The translations under genes and the position numbers were made by a program. Under the pieces are notes generated by a model that saw nothing but the letters and a program-made list of their open reading frames with translations, was not told the DNA's origin and did not search any database. Positions 34,157 through 43,900 of a stretch of DNA of 64,000 nucleotides are shown here, one piece after another. The stretch spans positions 105,682-169,681 of the forward strand of contig JAOAIU010000058.1 in the NCBI GenBank assembly GCA_026414545.1, read 5' to 3'. This stretch comes from Candidatus Saccharicenans sp. (GTDB lineage: Bacteria; Acidobacteriota; Aminicenantia; Aminicenantales; Saccharicenantaceae). Numbering within the stretch: position 1 is the stretch's first letter; each line of letters starts with the position of its first letter.

Positions 34157-36844
34157 ATGAGAGGGATTATCCTCATGAAAAGCAAGCAAGGGTTTATTTC
34201 AGGGTTTTTAACACTGGTCCTCATTCTTGGTAGCTGGCTTTTCTGGTCAAGTTGCCGACGTCAGGATCACTTTCTCGGCAACCCGTCCTATCGCCAGCTG
34301 GTGCACAAGCAGTATTTAAGAAGAGTTGAACTGGCCCGGGGACGGCAGCAGGAGCTGTTTTCCGTCATGAAGGGCCTGGGCACCAGAGAAAGAGAAGCCA
34401 TGGAGTTTCTCTATGCCTTCATGCCCCTGAGCGACCTGGCCAACCTGGATGGCCAGTATTTCCTGGAGCAGGTCAGGACCGCTCTTGAGGCCCGGGAGTA
34501 TTTCAGCTGGGGCCAGACCATTCCCGAGGATATCTTCCGACATTTCGTCCTTCCCTACCGGGTAAATAATGAAAACCCGGACCGGGCCCGACAGGTATTT
34601 TTTGAAGAACTGAAGGAAAGAATTAAGGACCTGGACATGTACCGGGCTGCCCTGGAGGTTAATCACTGGTGCCACGAAAAGGTGACCTACCGGCCCACCG
34701 ACGAACGAACGTCTGCGCCCCTGGCCACGGTCAAAACGGCCTTCGGCCGGTGCGGTGAGGAATCGACTTTTACTGTGGCCGCCCTGCGAGCGGTAAGCAT
34801 CCCGGCCCGCCAGGTCTACACCCCGCGCTGGGCTCATACCGATGACAACCATGCCTGGGTGGAAGTCTGGGTCAACGGCCGCTGGTACTATCTGGGAGCC
34901 TGTGAACCCGAGCCAGAGCTTAATATGGGTTGGTTCTCTGGCCCGGCCAAGAGAGCCATGATGGTGCATACCACGGTTTTTGGCCGATACAGTGGCCCGG
35001 AGGAAACCCTGGTGGCAACCGAACTTTTTACCCGCATCAACCAGCTGCCAATGTACGCCCCCGCGGCCAGGCTGACAGTAGAAGTGAAAGATAAGGCCGG
35101 AGCCCCGGTAGAGGGAGCCACCGTTGAATTCTGTATATATAACTACGCTGAATTCTATCCGGCCGCCGTCAGGTCTACTGATGAGAAAGGGCAGGCCTCC
35201 ATTATCACCGGCCTGGGAGACCTGATGGTCATCGTCTACAAAGGAAACCTCATGGCCTGGCAAAAAGTAACTGCCGGCAGCGTAGAAAAATTAGCCCTGA
35301 CCCTGACTGAACCCAATCTATCCGGAAGAGAGATTGACCTGGACATAATTCCGCCGGTGGCCAGGCCGGTAGAACCGCCCGACCCGGCCCGGGCCGAAGA
35401 GAATAACCGGCGCCTCCGGCTGGAAGACATCATCAGGGCGACATATGAATCGTCATTCATAAATAAGGATATTGCTTCCATCTTTGCCCGGGAAAAAGGT
35501 TTGCCCGAAGACCTGACCTGGAAATACCTGGAAGCCAGCCGCGGCAACTGGCCGGAGATACTCGACTATCTCTACCTCTTGAAACCGGAAGAATTTAACA
35601 AAGGGCTCGGCTTGCTGGGAGCGATAACCGACAAGGACCTGCGTGATACCCCGGCCTCCATTCTGCTGCATCACCTGAGGGAAGCCCCGGCCTGCAGCCA
35701 GGAACTGGATGAAGAAAGTTATATAAAATATGTGGTCTCTCCGCGTCTTGGTCGAGAATTACTGTCTCCCTGGCGAACAGAACTCAGGGAAAGATTCAAG
35801 GAATCGGAAGCCGCCGTTTTCAGGGACACCCCTGAGAGGATAGCCGAGTGGATTAAAGCCAATATTAAGCTTGATGACAGCAATTATTACAACGTTCCCT
35901 TGTTTCCTCACCGGGCGTTGCAGCTGGGACGGGCTGACGGTTATTCCATGAAAATCCTGTTTGTGGCCCTGGCCCGGACCATGGGAATTCCAGCCAGGAT
36001 AGACCGGGCCACCGGCCGCCCCTGTTATCTGAAGCAGGGTCAATGGGGAGAAGTTTTCCTCGGGGACGAAGGAGCACAGCCACCGGTACCGGCTAAAGCC
36101 AGTCTTGTACTCGAATACGAACCAGGACCAGCTCTGCCCAGACCGGTCTATTACACCCATTTCACCCTGGCTCGCCTGGACCAGGGAAAATATCGAACCC
36201 TGGATTACGAAAGCGACCCGGCCTTAAGTTCCTTTCCCTGTCGGCTTCGGGTTGACCCTGGCCATTATCTACTGATAAGCGGCAACCGGCAGCCAGATGG
36301 TAGCGTTCTCTGCCGTCTTAAGTTCTTTGAAGTTGCGGCCGAAAAGGAAACCTTGGTCCGGTTTACTCTGAGAACCAGGTTACAGGAACCGACCATACTC
36401 GGTCAGCTCAATCCTGAAGGTCAGGTTTATGATATGAAAAGACAGACGGGGCTTAACCTGGCCACAATCACCGAAGGACGAAATTTTATCCTGATGCTGG
36501 TTGAGCCAGACAGGGAACCAACCAAGCACCTGATGAAGGAGGTCCAGGCCCTGGCCGATCAATTCGGCTCCTGGTCAGGGCTGATGGCGGTGGTGGTAGC
36601 CAGGGATACCCTGCCAGCCGGTTTTGAACCCGCCACTTATCGGGGGCTGCCAGATTCGGCCAGGTGGCTTTACGATGCCGAAGGCCAGCTGCAGAAGGCA
36701 ATTTTCAAAGCCCTGGGAAAAGAGGCACCCGGATTGCCGCTGGTTCTGGCCTGTCGTCCCGGTGGTCAGATTATTTTTTATTCTGAAGGTTACCGGATAG
36801 GTACCGGCGAGCAGCTGGTCAGGACCCTGGGTTGGCTTAAATGA
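34157..36844 (+). CDS. exported transglutaminase-like protein with two core domains and a thioredoxin-like end
   Basis: 895 residues; a second possible start is at 34175. A hydrophobic signal ends at Cys33 (WSSC), possibly lipidated. A transglutaminase-like core at ~165-260 has Cys199 (GRCGEES) and His232 (DNHAWVEVW), with GACEPEPELN where the Asp of the triad is expected. A carboxypeptidase-regulatory-like beta domain follows at ~305-375. A second transglutaminase-like fold at ~570-640 (GRADGYSMKILFVALARTMGIPARID) has Asp in place of the nucleophilic Cys, so it looks inactive. The last ~110 residues resemble a thioredoxin fold without a CxxC. Proteins of this type are large periplasmic proteins, peptidase-like by fold; the substrate is unknown. 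Confidence 0.75.
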   Translation: MRGIILMKSKQGFISGFLTLVLILGSWLFWSSCRRQDHFLGNPSYRQLVHKQYLRRVELARGRQQELFSVMKGLGTREREAMEFLYAFMPLSDLANLDGQYFLEQVRTALEAREYFSWGQTIPEDIFRHFVLPYRVNNENPDRARQVFFEELKERIKDLDMYRAALEVNHWCHEKVTYRPTDERTSAPLATVKTAFGRCGEESTFTVAALRAVSIPARQVYTPRWAHTDDNHAWVEVWVNGRWYYLGACEPEPELNMGWFSGPAKRAMMVHTTVFGRYSGPEETLVATELFTRINQLPMYAPAARLTVEVKDKAGAPVEGATVEFCIYNYAEFYPAAVRSTDEKGQASIITGLGDLMVIVYKGNLMAWQKVTAGSVEKLALTLTEPNLSGREIDLDIIPPVARPVEPPDPARAEENNRRLRLEDIIRATYESSFINKDIASIFAREKGLPEDLTWKYLEASRGNWPEILDYLYLLKPEEFNKGLGLLGAITDKDLRDTPASILLHHLREAPACSQELDEESYIKYVVSPRLGRELLSPWRTELRERFKESEAAVFRDTPERIAEWIKANIKLDDSNYYNVPLFPHRALQLGRADGYSMKILFVALARTMGIPARIDRATGRPCYLKQGQWGEVFLGDEGAQPPVPAKASLVLEYEPGPALPRPVYYTHFTLARLDQGKYRTLDYESDPALSSFPCRLRVDPGHYLLISGNRQPDGSVLCRLKFFEVAAEKETLVRFTLRTRLQEPTILGQLNPEGQVYDMKRQTGLNLATITEGRNFILMLVEPDREPTKHLMKEVQALADQFGSWSGLMAVVVARDTLPAGFEPATYRGLPDSARWLYDAEGQLQKAIFKALGKEAPGLPLVLACRPGGQIIFYSEGYRIGTGEQLVRTLGWLK

Positions 36845-36871
36845 TTTCTGGACAGAAAGACAGAACATCCG

Positions 36872-37537
36872 ATGAATAAACTTTCCCAGCTGGATTCGCT
36901 CCTGGAGTGGCTGCCGCTTCGATTGGGTCAGAACCGGCCTGGTCTGCCGGCCCAGCTGAAAATGAGTCCCGTTCCTCCACCTTCCACCCTGACCTACCAG
37001 GATGTTTTAGAAACCTGCCTTAAGGCTGCGGTGCTGGTCCTGATTTACCCAAAAGGAACGGAACCGCACCTGGTGTTCATCCACAGGACCGGCCTGGGCA
37101 ACCATCACCAGAATCAGATATCTTTCCCGGGCGGTGGACTTCAGTCCGGCGAGAGCATTGAGCAGGCCGCCCGACGCGAGGCTCAGGAGGAACTCGGAAT
37201 TGAACCCAACAGGTTTACGGTTGTCGGTCAGCTTACCCCTCTCTATGTTCAGCCCAGCAACTACTGCATTTTTCCGGTGGTGGCCATCAGCCGGGTCGGG
37301 TTGCAATTTACTCCATGTCCCGGCGAGGTGGCTGCCGTTATCGAAGTACCACTATCTCACCTGCTTGACGAAAAAAACTTGAAGCAGGAACGATGGCTCC
37401 TCCGCGGACGGGAAGCCCTGGTTCCTTTCTATCACTTTGAGCAACACAAGATCTGGGGAGCCACGGCTATGATCCTGAGCGAGCTTCTGTGTATACTGAA
37501 CGATATGAAGAGCACAGAACTGATCATGGGGTCGTGA
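36872..37537 (+). CDS. Nudix hydrolase, CoA-pyrophosphatase (NudL-like)
   Basis: 221 residues. A complete Nudix box GGLQSGESIEQAARREAQEELGI is preceded by HHQNQISFPGG, the UPF0035 signature typical of the CoA-diphosphatase (NudL/YeaB) branch. It probably cleaves CoA or related nucleoside diphosphate compounds, with Mg2+ bound by the EExxE part of the box. It starts 27 bp after the transglutaminase-domain gene and could be co-transcribed, but the ribosome site is weak. Confidence 0.85.
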   Translation: MNKLSQLDSLLEWLPLRLGQNRPGLPAQLKMSPVPPPSTLTYQDVLETCLKAAVLVLIYPKGTEPHLVFIHRTGLGNHHQNQISFPGGGLQSGESIEQAARREAQEELGIEPNRFTVVGQLTPLYVQPSNYCIFPVVAISRVGLQFTPCPGEVAAVIEVPLSHLLDEKNLKQERWLLRGREALVPFYHFEQHKIWGATAMILSELLCILNDMKSTELIMGS

Positions 37538-37612
37538 GCCCGGAGCGAGTAGCCTGACCGGAGATCATGATTCTTAATTTTTCTTAATATCAACATAGAT
37601 TTGGAGGTTAAA

Positions 37613-37816
37613 ATGCCGCTGGTGGAAATACACCTGCTGGAAGGCCGGACCAAAGAACAAAAAAAGGCTTTGCTGGAAGCAGTCACCCGGGCAGTGCAGG
37701 AATCCATCCAGGCCCCACTGGAAACAATCAGGGTCTGGATCCAGGAAGTACCGCTGGACGAATTCATGACGGCCGGAGTCCTGGCCTCAGAAAAATATCG
37801 CAAGAACAGCAAATAA
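37613..37816 (+). CDS. 4-oxalocrotonate tautomerase-family protein
   Basis: 67 residues. Translation from the ATG at 37613 puts Pro immediately after Met, the catalytic N-terminal proline once Met is removed (PLVEIHLLEGRTKEQKKALL). GGAGG is 4-5 bases upstream; the TTG at 37601 lies within the ribosome site region and is rejected. The Arg in TIRVWIQEVP matches a family active-site position. Small tautomerases act on enol/keto acids; the substrate here is unknown. It is convergent with the first TonB receptor gene, with a shared hairpin between them. Confidence 0.85.
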   Translation: MPLVEIHLLEGRTKEQKKALLEAVTRAVQESIQAPLETIRVWIQEVPLDEFMTAGVLASEKYRKNSK

Positions 37817-37840
37817 AAAAGGGGCACTATCGTGCCCCTT
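37811..37840 (-). terminator. intrinsic terminator of the TonB receptor gene, possibly bidirectional
   Basis: Perfect 9-bp stem (AAGGGGCAC 37819-37827, GTGCCCCTT 37832-37840) with a 4-base loop. On the minus strand it is followed by T6-A-T3. On the plus strand only two T follow, so termination of the tautomerase gene would be weaker. Confidence 0.8.
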
Positions 37841-37891
37841 CAAACATTCCTGGTCTGGTTTTTCCGGTCAGACCGGCCAAACCCTAATAAT

Positions 37892-40642
37892 TTAATAATT
37901 CACGTAGAAGGTCAGGGCGAAGGTCCTGGGCGGCGCATAGGAGGTAGGCATCATGTAGCTGGGCTGGTCGCCGCGAACATCAATCCTGAGCGCAGTCTGG
38001 GCATTGAAGACGTTCATCATCCTGGCTTCCAGGACGGCCCGGAAACGAGCCAGCGGAATTTCGTAGCTGATCTGCATGTCGCAGTTAACCCAGGTCTTCA
38101 ACCGGTGGCTACCGGCCGGTTCCAGGTAGCGGTAATAGTTGCCGTAGTAATCGCGGCCCCTCATTTCCCAGGGCGCTCCACTCTGTACCCTGAGGTAGCC
38201 GCCGAAGGTCGTCCTCTTCAGGAATTGCCAGGTGCCGAACAGCTTGAAGACGTGGGTTCTGTCCCCGGACAGAATTCCTTCACGATTGGGGTCGTTGAGG
38301 TAAAGGCCCGGAGCGTCCTCAAGGTAAGATGATGCATAGAACAGGGCTGTCCCCGGAGCATAATCCAGGTCCCAGTTACCGCTCATCCGGCTCAGGGTGT
38401 ACATGGCGGTCAAAGACCACTTGTCTGAATACTGCTTTTTCAATTCAATGTTAACCGACTTGTAAACTCTTCGGGCCTTGGAAGCGAAAAACGGATTGAA
38501 CCCGCTCTGGGGAATCTTGGCCTGGATGTCGGCCGGCAGAAAATACCAGGAAATAAGCTGGCCGTCCAGGTTGTGGTAGATGTAGCTGGCTGGTGAGGTA
38601 TCTCGGTTCCTGGTCGGGAAATCCTCAATTATGTGCTTGACATAGCGGTACTGTCCCCAGACCTCAACCGTCCAGTCCTTGTTCAGAGGACGGCTGTAGC
38701 CGGCCACCACTTCGTCGGTATAGGTCGGTTTGACATCGGGATGGATTATCTTCCCGGTTTCGTTGGCCTGGACTACGTCCGCTATCTTGGCACCGGTTGT
38801 CCGGGAGAAATAGGTGTCCGTACGGAAAATGCGAACCGGAGCCGCCGCCCTGGCCAGGGAGCGGTTATCCATGTTGTTGTAGCGACCGAAGCTGGCAAAA
38901 ACCTTGTCCCCAGCCTTGGGGTCAAGGACATAGGTAAAGCCAAAACGGGGCTGGATTTCCTTATCAAAATTGAAGGTCAGGAACTTAATCTTTTTATCGG
39001 TCTTGACACTGAACTCATCACGGTTCAGCAGAAAGCCCAGGGTGAGGGTGAAGCGCTCGCCGACGCTGATGTTATCCTGGAGGAAGATCCCATAGGTTCG
39101 GCCCCGGGAATCCTGGGGAGGCTGCTGCGTGTAATAACGGCAGCGGAAGACCGGCTGACCGCTGTAGGTGGTGACGATGATGCTTCCCCAGCCGTTGGCC
39201 AGCCTTTCCAGGTATTCGCCGCCATCGTCATAGCTGAAACCGGCCTTGATCACGTGGGAATGACCGGAAAAATCAAGATACTTGGTAAAGACCAGCTTGA
39301 ACTCGTCCCGGAAAAAGTTCTGGGTGTTGTACTCTGAAGCCCCGCCAACGTATTGCCCCGAAGCCGTGGCCGGTGGAATGATGTATCCGGTGGCCGTCTG
39401 GAAATAACCCATCTTGTCCAGGTTGTTGATGTCAAAGGGGGGCAGGTATCCCAGCTCGTTGATGGGCACGCTCTTGTAGTTCTCGTTCACGTGGTCGTAC
39501 TTGACTTCCAGCAGGGTGGACTGGGTTATGGTCCAGACCCAGGAAGCATAGATAATCCGGGAAAGGCCGTTGCCATTCACGGCCACGCTGGGGGCATCAT
39601 TCACCCCGATACCGGAGTTCTTGTTGGTATAATCATTGTTCCTGAAGCTCACCGAGAAAATATGAGCCCGCCAGGGGTTAGCTGTAATCTTGGCGAATAA
39701 CTCGTTGGAAGTGCTCTTGGCATCTGGCACGGGACCGAGGTTGTTTACCCTGCCGGTGGTCCGGGAGTAAGGCAGGTTGCCCGAGACATACCACCACAGC
39801 CGGTCCTTGATGATGGGTCCGCCCAGTCCGATGGAAGGAGCATAGCGGTCATACTTGGTGATGATATTAGGGTCGTGGCTTTTCCAGGTAAACTCCGAAG
39901 GCTCAAACACAAACCTCAGTGAACCGGAAATCTGATTGGACCCAGATTTGGTTATGGCATTGGTCACCATGCCAGCTGAGCGGCCGAACTCAGCACTGAT
40001 GCCGCCTCTCTTGATATTCACTTCCTGGATATCCATTTCCGAAAAATTAGAACCCAGGTAGCCGAAGAAGGGATTGGTAATGTTGGAGCCATCGTAGAGG
40101 TAAACGTTATCCTGCTTACCGCCACCAGCCGCCGGGGCAAAGTCGCGGTTATCGGCCACACCCGGAGCCAGCTGGAAGAGTGATGCGTAGGAACGTCCCA
40201 GGGGCAATTTCTGGAGAGCATCGGAAACCCAGTTGGCCGAAACTTCCGTCGATCTAAGGTCAATTGCAGGCACAGCCGCGACCACAGTCACCTCTTCCGA
40301 GATTTTGCCCATGGGTTGCATGACCGCATTGACAAAGGTCTGCCGGTCAACAGCCACAACTACTTCAGCCGTGAAATCAATCATCTCCGGGTGGGTCACC
40401 ACCAGGGTGTACTTGCCCGGGGGCAGGGCCTGAAACAGAAAACCTCCATCCTTTCCGGTGATGTACTCTTTGCCCAGAGGCAGAGGCTTGCCGGAGATGA
40501 TGACCGTGGCCCCCTCGAGAACGCGGCCGTCAGCGGTTTTCACCAGGCCTCGGACCGAACCTCTCTCCTGGGCCAGGCCCAGGCTGGAAACCAGCAAGAT
40601 GGTCAATATGACCAGAAAGATAAGCCTAAAATATTTTAACAT
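37892..40642 (-). CDS. TonB-dependent receptor with N-terminal carboxypeptidase-regulatory-like domain
   Basis: 916 residues. A signal peptide (~1-25) is followed by a CarboxypepD_reg-like beta domain (~27-105, RGLVKTADGRVLEGATVIISG), a plug domain (~110-240, ending near GGISAEFGRSAGMVTNAITKSGSN) and a 22-strand-type barrel ending in an aromatic C-terminus (TFYVNY) for outer-membrane insertion. It imports an unknown large nutrient, using TonB energy. No SusD-like lipoprotein is adjacent, which suggests peptides or another non-Sus substrate. AGGAGGG lies 4 bases upstream of the ATG. It is followed by a strong terminator and is separated from the second receptor by another. Confidence 0.9.
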   Translation of the reverse strand: MLKYFRLIFLVILTILLVSSLGLAQERGSVRGLVKTADGRVLEGATVIISGKPLPLGKEYITGKDGGFLFQALPPGKYTLVVTHPEMIDFTAEVVVAVDRQTFVNAVMQPMGKISEEVTVVAAVPAIDLRSTEVSANWVSDALQKLPLGRSYASLFQLAPGVADNRDFAPAAGGGKQDNVYLYDGSNITNPFFGYLGSNFSEMDIQEVNIKRGGISAEFGRSAGMVTNAITKSGSNQISGSLRFVFEPSEFTWKSHDPNIITKYDRYAPSIGLGGPIIKDRLWWYVSGNLPYSRTTGRVNNLGPVPDAKSTSNELFAKITANPWRAHIFSVSFRNNDYTNKNSGIGVNDAPSVAVNGNGLSRIIYASWVWTITQSTLLEVKYDHVNENYKSVPINELGYLPPFDINNLDKMGYFQTATGYIIPPATASGQYVGGASEYNTQNFFRDEFKLVFTKYLDFSGHSHVIKAGFSYDDGGEYLERLANGWGSIIVTTYSGQPVFRCRYYTQQPPQDSRGRTYGIFLQDNISVGERFTLTLGFLLNRDEFSVKTDKKIKFLTFNFDKEIQPRFGFTYVLDPKAGDKVFASFGRYNNMDNRSLARAAAPVRIFRTDTYFSRTTGAKIADVVQANETGKIIHPDVKPTYTDEVVAGYSRPLNKDWTVEVWGQYRYVKHIIEDFPTRNRDTSPASYIYHNLDGQLISWYFLPADIQAKIPQSGFNPFFASKARRVYKSVNIELKKQYSDKWSLTAMYTLSRMSGNWDLDYAPGTALFYASSYLEDAPGLYLNDPNREGILSGDRTHVFKLFGTWQFLKRTTFGGYLRVQSGAPWEMRGRDYYGNYYRYLEPAGSHRLKTWVNCDMQISYEIPLARFRAVLEARMMNVFNAQTALRIDVRGDQPSYMMPTSYAPPRTFALTFYVNY

Positions 40643-40703
40643 TCTGCCCTCCTTTCTCTAATTTGCCATTCTTTCTCTTCTATTAATTACTGTTCAGCTA
40701 ATA

Positions 40704-40730
40704 TTTATAATTTTTATCATTCAAAGTCAA
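40704..40730 (-). promoter_or_regulatory. possible promoter of the 37.9-40.6 kb TonB receptor
   Basis: Minus strand: TTGACT (40730-40725) and TATAAA (40709-40704), with a 15-bp spacer, shorter than ideal. The region is strongly A+T-rich and ~60 bp upstream of the start. Confidence 0.35.
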
Positions 40731-40884
40731 ATTATGGACCGTAGCCTCACCAGGCTTTATTTCAGGCCGGTCCTGGTGGTCGCTTGGCATGTATTTTACT
40801 TGCCAGAAGCAGTCCAATTCGATGTTGGTTTCAAAAATATGTCAGCTATCCTTAGAGATTTCCCCTTTCCTTCCTGGTCTATTT

Positions 40885-40921
40885 AAAAAAAAGGGCCTCT
40901 CCCCCGAGGGGGAAGAGGCCC
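40885..40921 (-). terminator. strong intrinsic terminator of the second TonB receptor gene
   Basis: G+C-rich 12-bp stem with one bulge (40893-40921: GGGCCTCT plus CCCC against GGGG plus AAGAGGCCC), followed on the minus strand by eight T (complement of A8 at 40885-40892). It lies 22 bp after the receptor stop. Confidence 0.85.
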
Positions 40922-40943
40922 AAAAAATCGCCTTAACTTCGGT

Positions 40944-43900
40944 TCAGAATGAAAACCTGAAGCCCAGCCTGGCCGACCAGCTGCCAAACCTGGTTGCCCA
41001 CCAGCCGAAGGCTGGATGGGGGTCACCGTCGGAAGCTACCCAGTTCAGGTAATTGGCAGCCAGGGTGCCATCCAAAATCTCAGTGTCATCAGCCCAGATG
41101 GCCGTTCGGTTGAGGTCGGTAATCTTGCTCTGAATGGTCTTGGTGTTGAAGACGTTGTTCACCTGCAGGTTGATAGCCACGGAGTATTTCTGGGCGAATT
41201 TATGCACATATTCCACGAAGATATCAGCCCAGACGGTAAAAGGCAACCGGCCAAGGTCAGCCCGGTTCTCAGGATAGATGTAACGGTTATTCATGTAAAG
41301 CCTGGTGGTCAGGGGCAGACCGCTCCTTCCGTAGGCAGTCACACCCACAGTCAGCCCGAAAGGAAACACGTAAGAACCATAGGCCTTGATATAATGGGTG
41401 CGGTCGTGAGGCAAAGGTCCCTTAAGCACCCTCCCGTAAACATCGTAGGCCATGAACCAATCGTCGTAGTACAGGGTAACATTGGGCGCATTCCGGCCGT
41501 CTTCATCGGCGCTGCTCAAACCTGAATAGTTGCCCTGCACCCGGCTGAGAGTGTAGTTAATCCCACCCTGCCAGTTGTGGCTGAACCTCTTCTCCAGAGA
41601 GACGTTGAGGCCGTAGTAATCTCTCTTGGCCTTGGGAACCGGCCAGTACTCATCGGCAAATTTCCCACCCTGAGAAACGGGTAGCGAGTAGCCGTACCCG
41701 GGGTTGCAGATGTAGAATATTTCCTCCAGGGTATTATCCACCCATTCCAGGGCTCCGACGTCTTCAATGGTCCTGATCAGGTGTTTATTCACCAGGCGCA
41801 CCGACAGCGACAGGTCTTCCATCAGTTTTTTCTCGGCCCCGAAGGAAATTTCACTCTGGGCAGCCGGCTTCAGATTGGGGTCAATCCGGTCAAACGATGG
41901 CGGCAGGTAGTCCAGGGTGCCGGCGTAGGTATTGTTGTACTCCTGGCTGGCCCGGTCGTCCAGCAGGCCGCTGGAGGCAATCTGGGTCCAATCTGGATCT
42001 TTCAGCGCATAGAAATCGCGTTTGTGCTTCCAACCGCCGAAACTGAGCACGGCAATGTACAGTTTCATGACGTCGTAGTAGATTCCATAGCTGCCAAAGA
42101 TTTTCAGGCTGGAATCGCCGAAAACATCGTAGACCAGGCCGATCCTGGGGGCAATCTTGTCGGTAAAGCTAAAGTTGACCGGCTTCTTCACATTGGCATA
42201 AAGAGGGTCATCGGTAAAGGAAGGTATATATTCGTTTTCTGCCCTGAGGCCGAAGTTTATGGTCAGGCGGTCCTTGATGGTCCAGGAATCCTGAAGATAG
42301 AGGGCCCAGTTGTTACTCCGGGCATTCCAGACTCCACCATAGGGCGAAGTCCATCCGCTGCGGATATAATAATAACCGTACCGTCCGTAGTAGGGACTAT
42401 CTGTCGGGGCAGCGACTCCAACCGGGAATCCCAGCGCATAAGAAGTCCTGTTCCAATAGAGATAGACCCGCGGGTAGGGAGAATAATCCAGCACGTCTTC
42501 ATGGAGCTGGATGAACTGGACCCCGGCTTTCCAGGCATGCTCGCCGGCCAAGGAGAGATAGTAGGTCAAATCGAGGTTGGCACTTATCTTTTCGTACAAC
42601 CTCTTCTTGGTTTGCAGGTAGATGCTGGAGTCGGTCCAGGCAGAGTAATGTAAAAGCTCGGGATGGGCCTGGAAAAACGGGTCTGTCTGGAATACATAGT
42701 TGGAAGTATAGAAATAGAAAGTGGAGTGCGGCGGAGGCTGAATCTGTTGGTTGGTCGTATTCTGCCGGTGCCAGCCAGCCCTCAGGCTGACAAGCAAATT
42801 ATTGCTTCTGGAATAATCGGCCATGAAAGAAGTGGAATAATCTGGGTAGTCGTAACCTTCCTTGAACCATTGATAGGTTGAAGACGAGGTGCCCCCGATG
42901 CCGGGCAGGGCGCCCCGGTACTTGTAGAAATTGTTGACAAAGCTGGCCGACAGCCTGAGTCCCTGGATGGGGGCCGCAGTCAACTTGGCTGAACCGTTGT
43001 AGTAATAATCGGCCGTGGGGAATTGATAGAAAGGCCCCTGACGGGAATTAAAATCCCTCAGAGCCGTCGTCTGGGCATAAATCGGGTTGAATGAGCCGAA
43101 AAACCAGAGCTTATCTTTCAGAATATAACCGCCCAGGTTGAAGGCGCCCTCCAGGCGGTAGTATCTATCCCGTTTCTTTCCGCCACCATAATACAGGTCA
43201 TCATCATTAACATATTCATAAACGTCAACATCATAAGGGCTCTGCCGCAAATAATCCCGGGCCTTGCCCTGCATATAGGTCTTATTATTTTCATAAAAGC
43301 CGATAAAATCGCCATGAAAAGTATTACCGCCTGACCTGGTGATGACGTTGACCACGCCGCCCATGGAGCCGCCGAATTCGGCATTATATCCCGAGGCCAC
43401 CACTTTGACTTCATCCAGCAGTTCCAGGACCACGTTCTGGGCCCGGATTCCGACGTGGATGCTGGTAACATCGGTCCCGTCTACATGCCAGACATTCTCC
43501 GCACCCGAGGCCCCGTCCATACTGAATCCGCCCACCTTGCTTTCATAATTGACTCCCGGCACCGTACTGATCAGGGAATCAAAGCTCCGTCCTCGGGGCA
43601 GAGTCAGGAAAAATTCCTTGCTCATCGTCTGGCCCTTGACTGTGCTCTTGACATCAATTAGCGGCGCCTGTCCGACCACGGTGACCTCTTCCTCGATAGC
43701 TGCCGGTTCCAGGGTGACATTAAGCACCAGGCTCTGGGAAAGAGCCAGGTAGATGTCCTTCCGGACCAGTTTTTTGAATCCGGGAAGGGCAAACGTGATT
43801 TCATAGTTACCGGAAGGCAGGGCCATCAAGCGGTAAACACCGTTGGCATCGGTCACGGCAGTAGCTTTACCCACCAGCTTGGGGCTGGTAGCTTCCACGT

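Larger units (their letters stand above)
40643..40943. other. 301-bp gap between the two TonB receptor genes
   Basis: No gene. It holds the terminator of the upstream receptor (40885-40921), a 7-bp inverted repeat CACCAGG/CCTGGTG (40748-40754, 40772-40778) of unknown meaning, and the promoter region of the downstream receptor (40704-40730). Confidence 0.6.

Noticed and set aside
41781-42653. 290-codon open frame antisense to the large TonB receptor
   Set aside because: Shadow frame in a G+C-rich barrel-coding region, no signal or domain.
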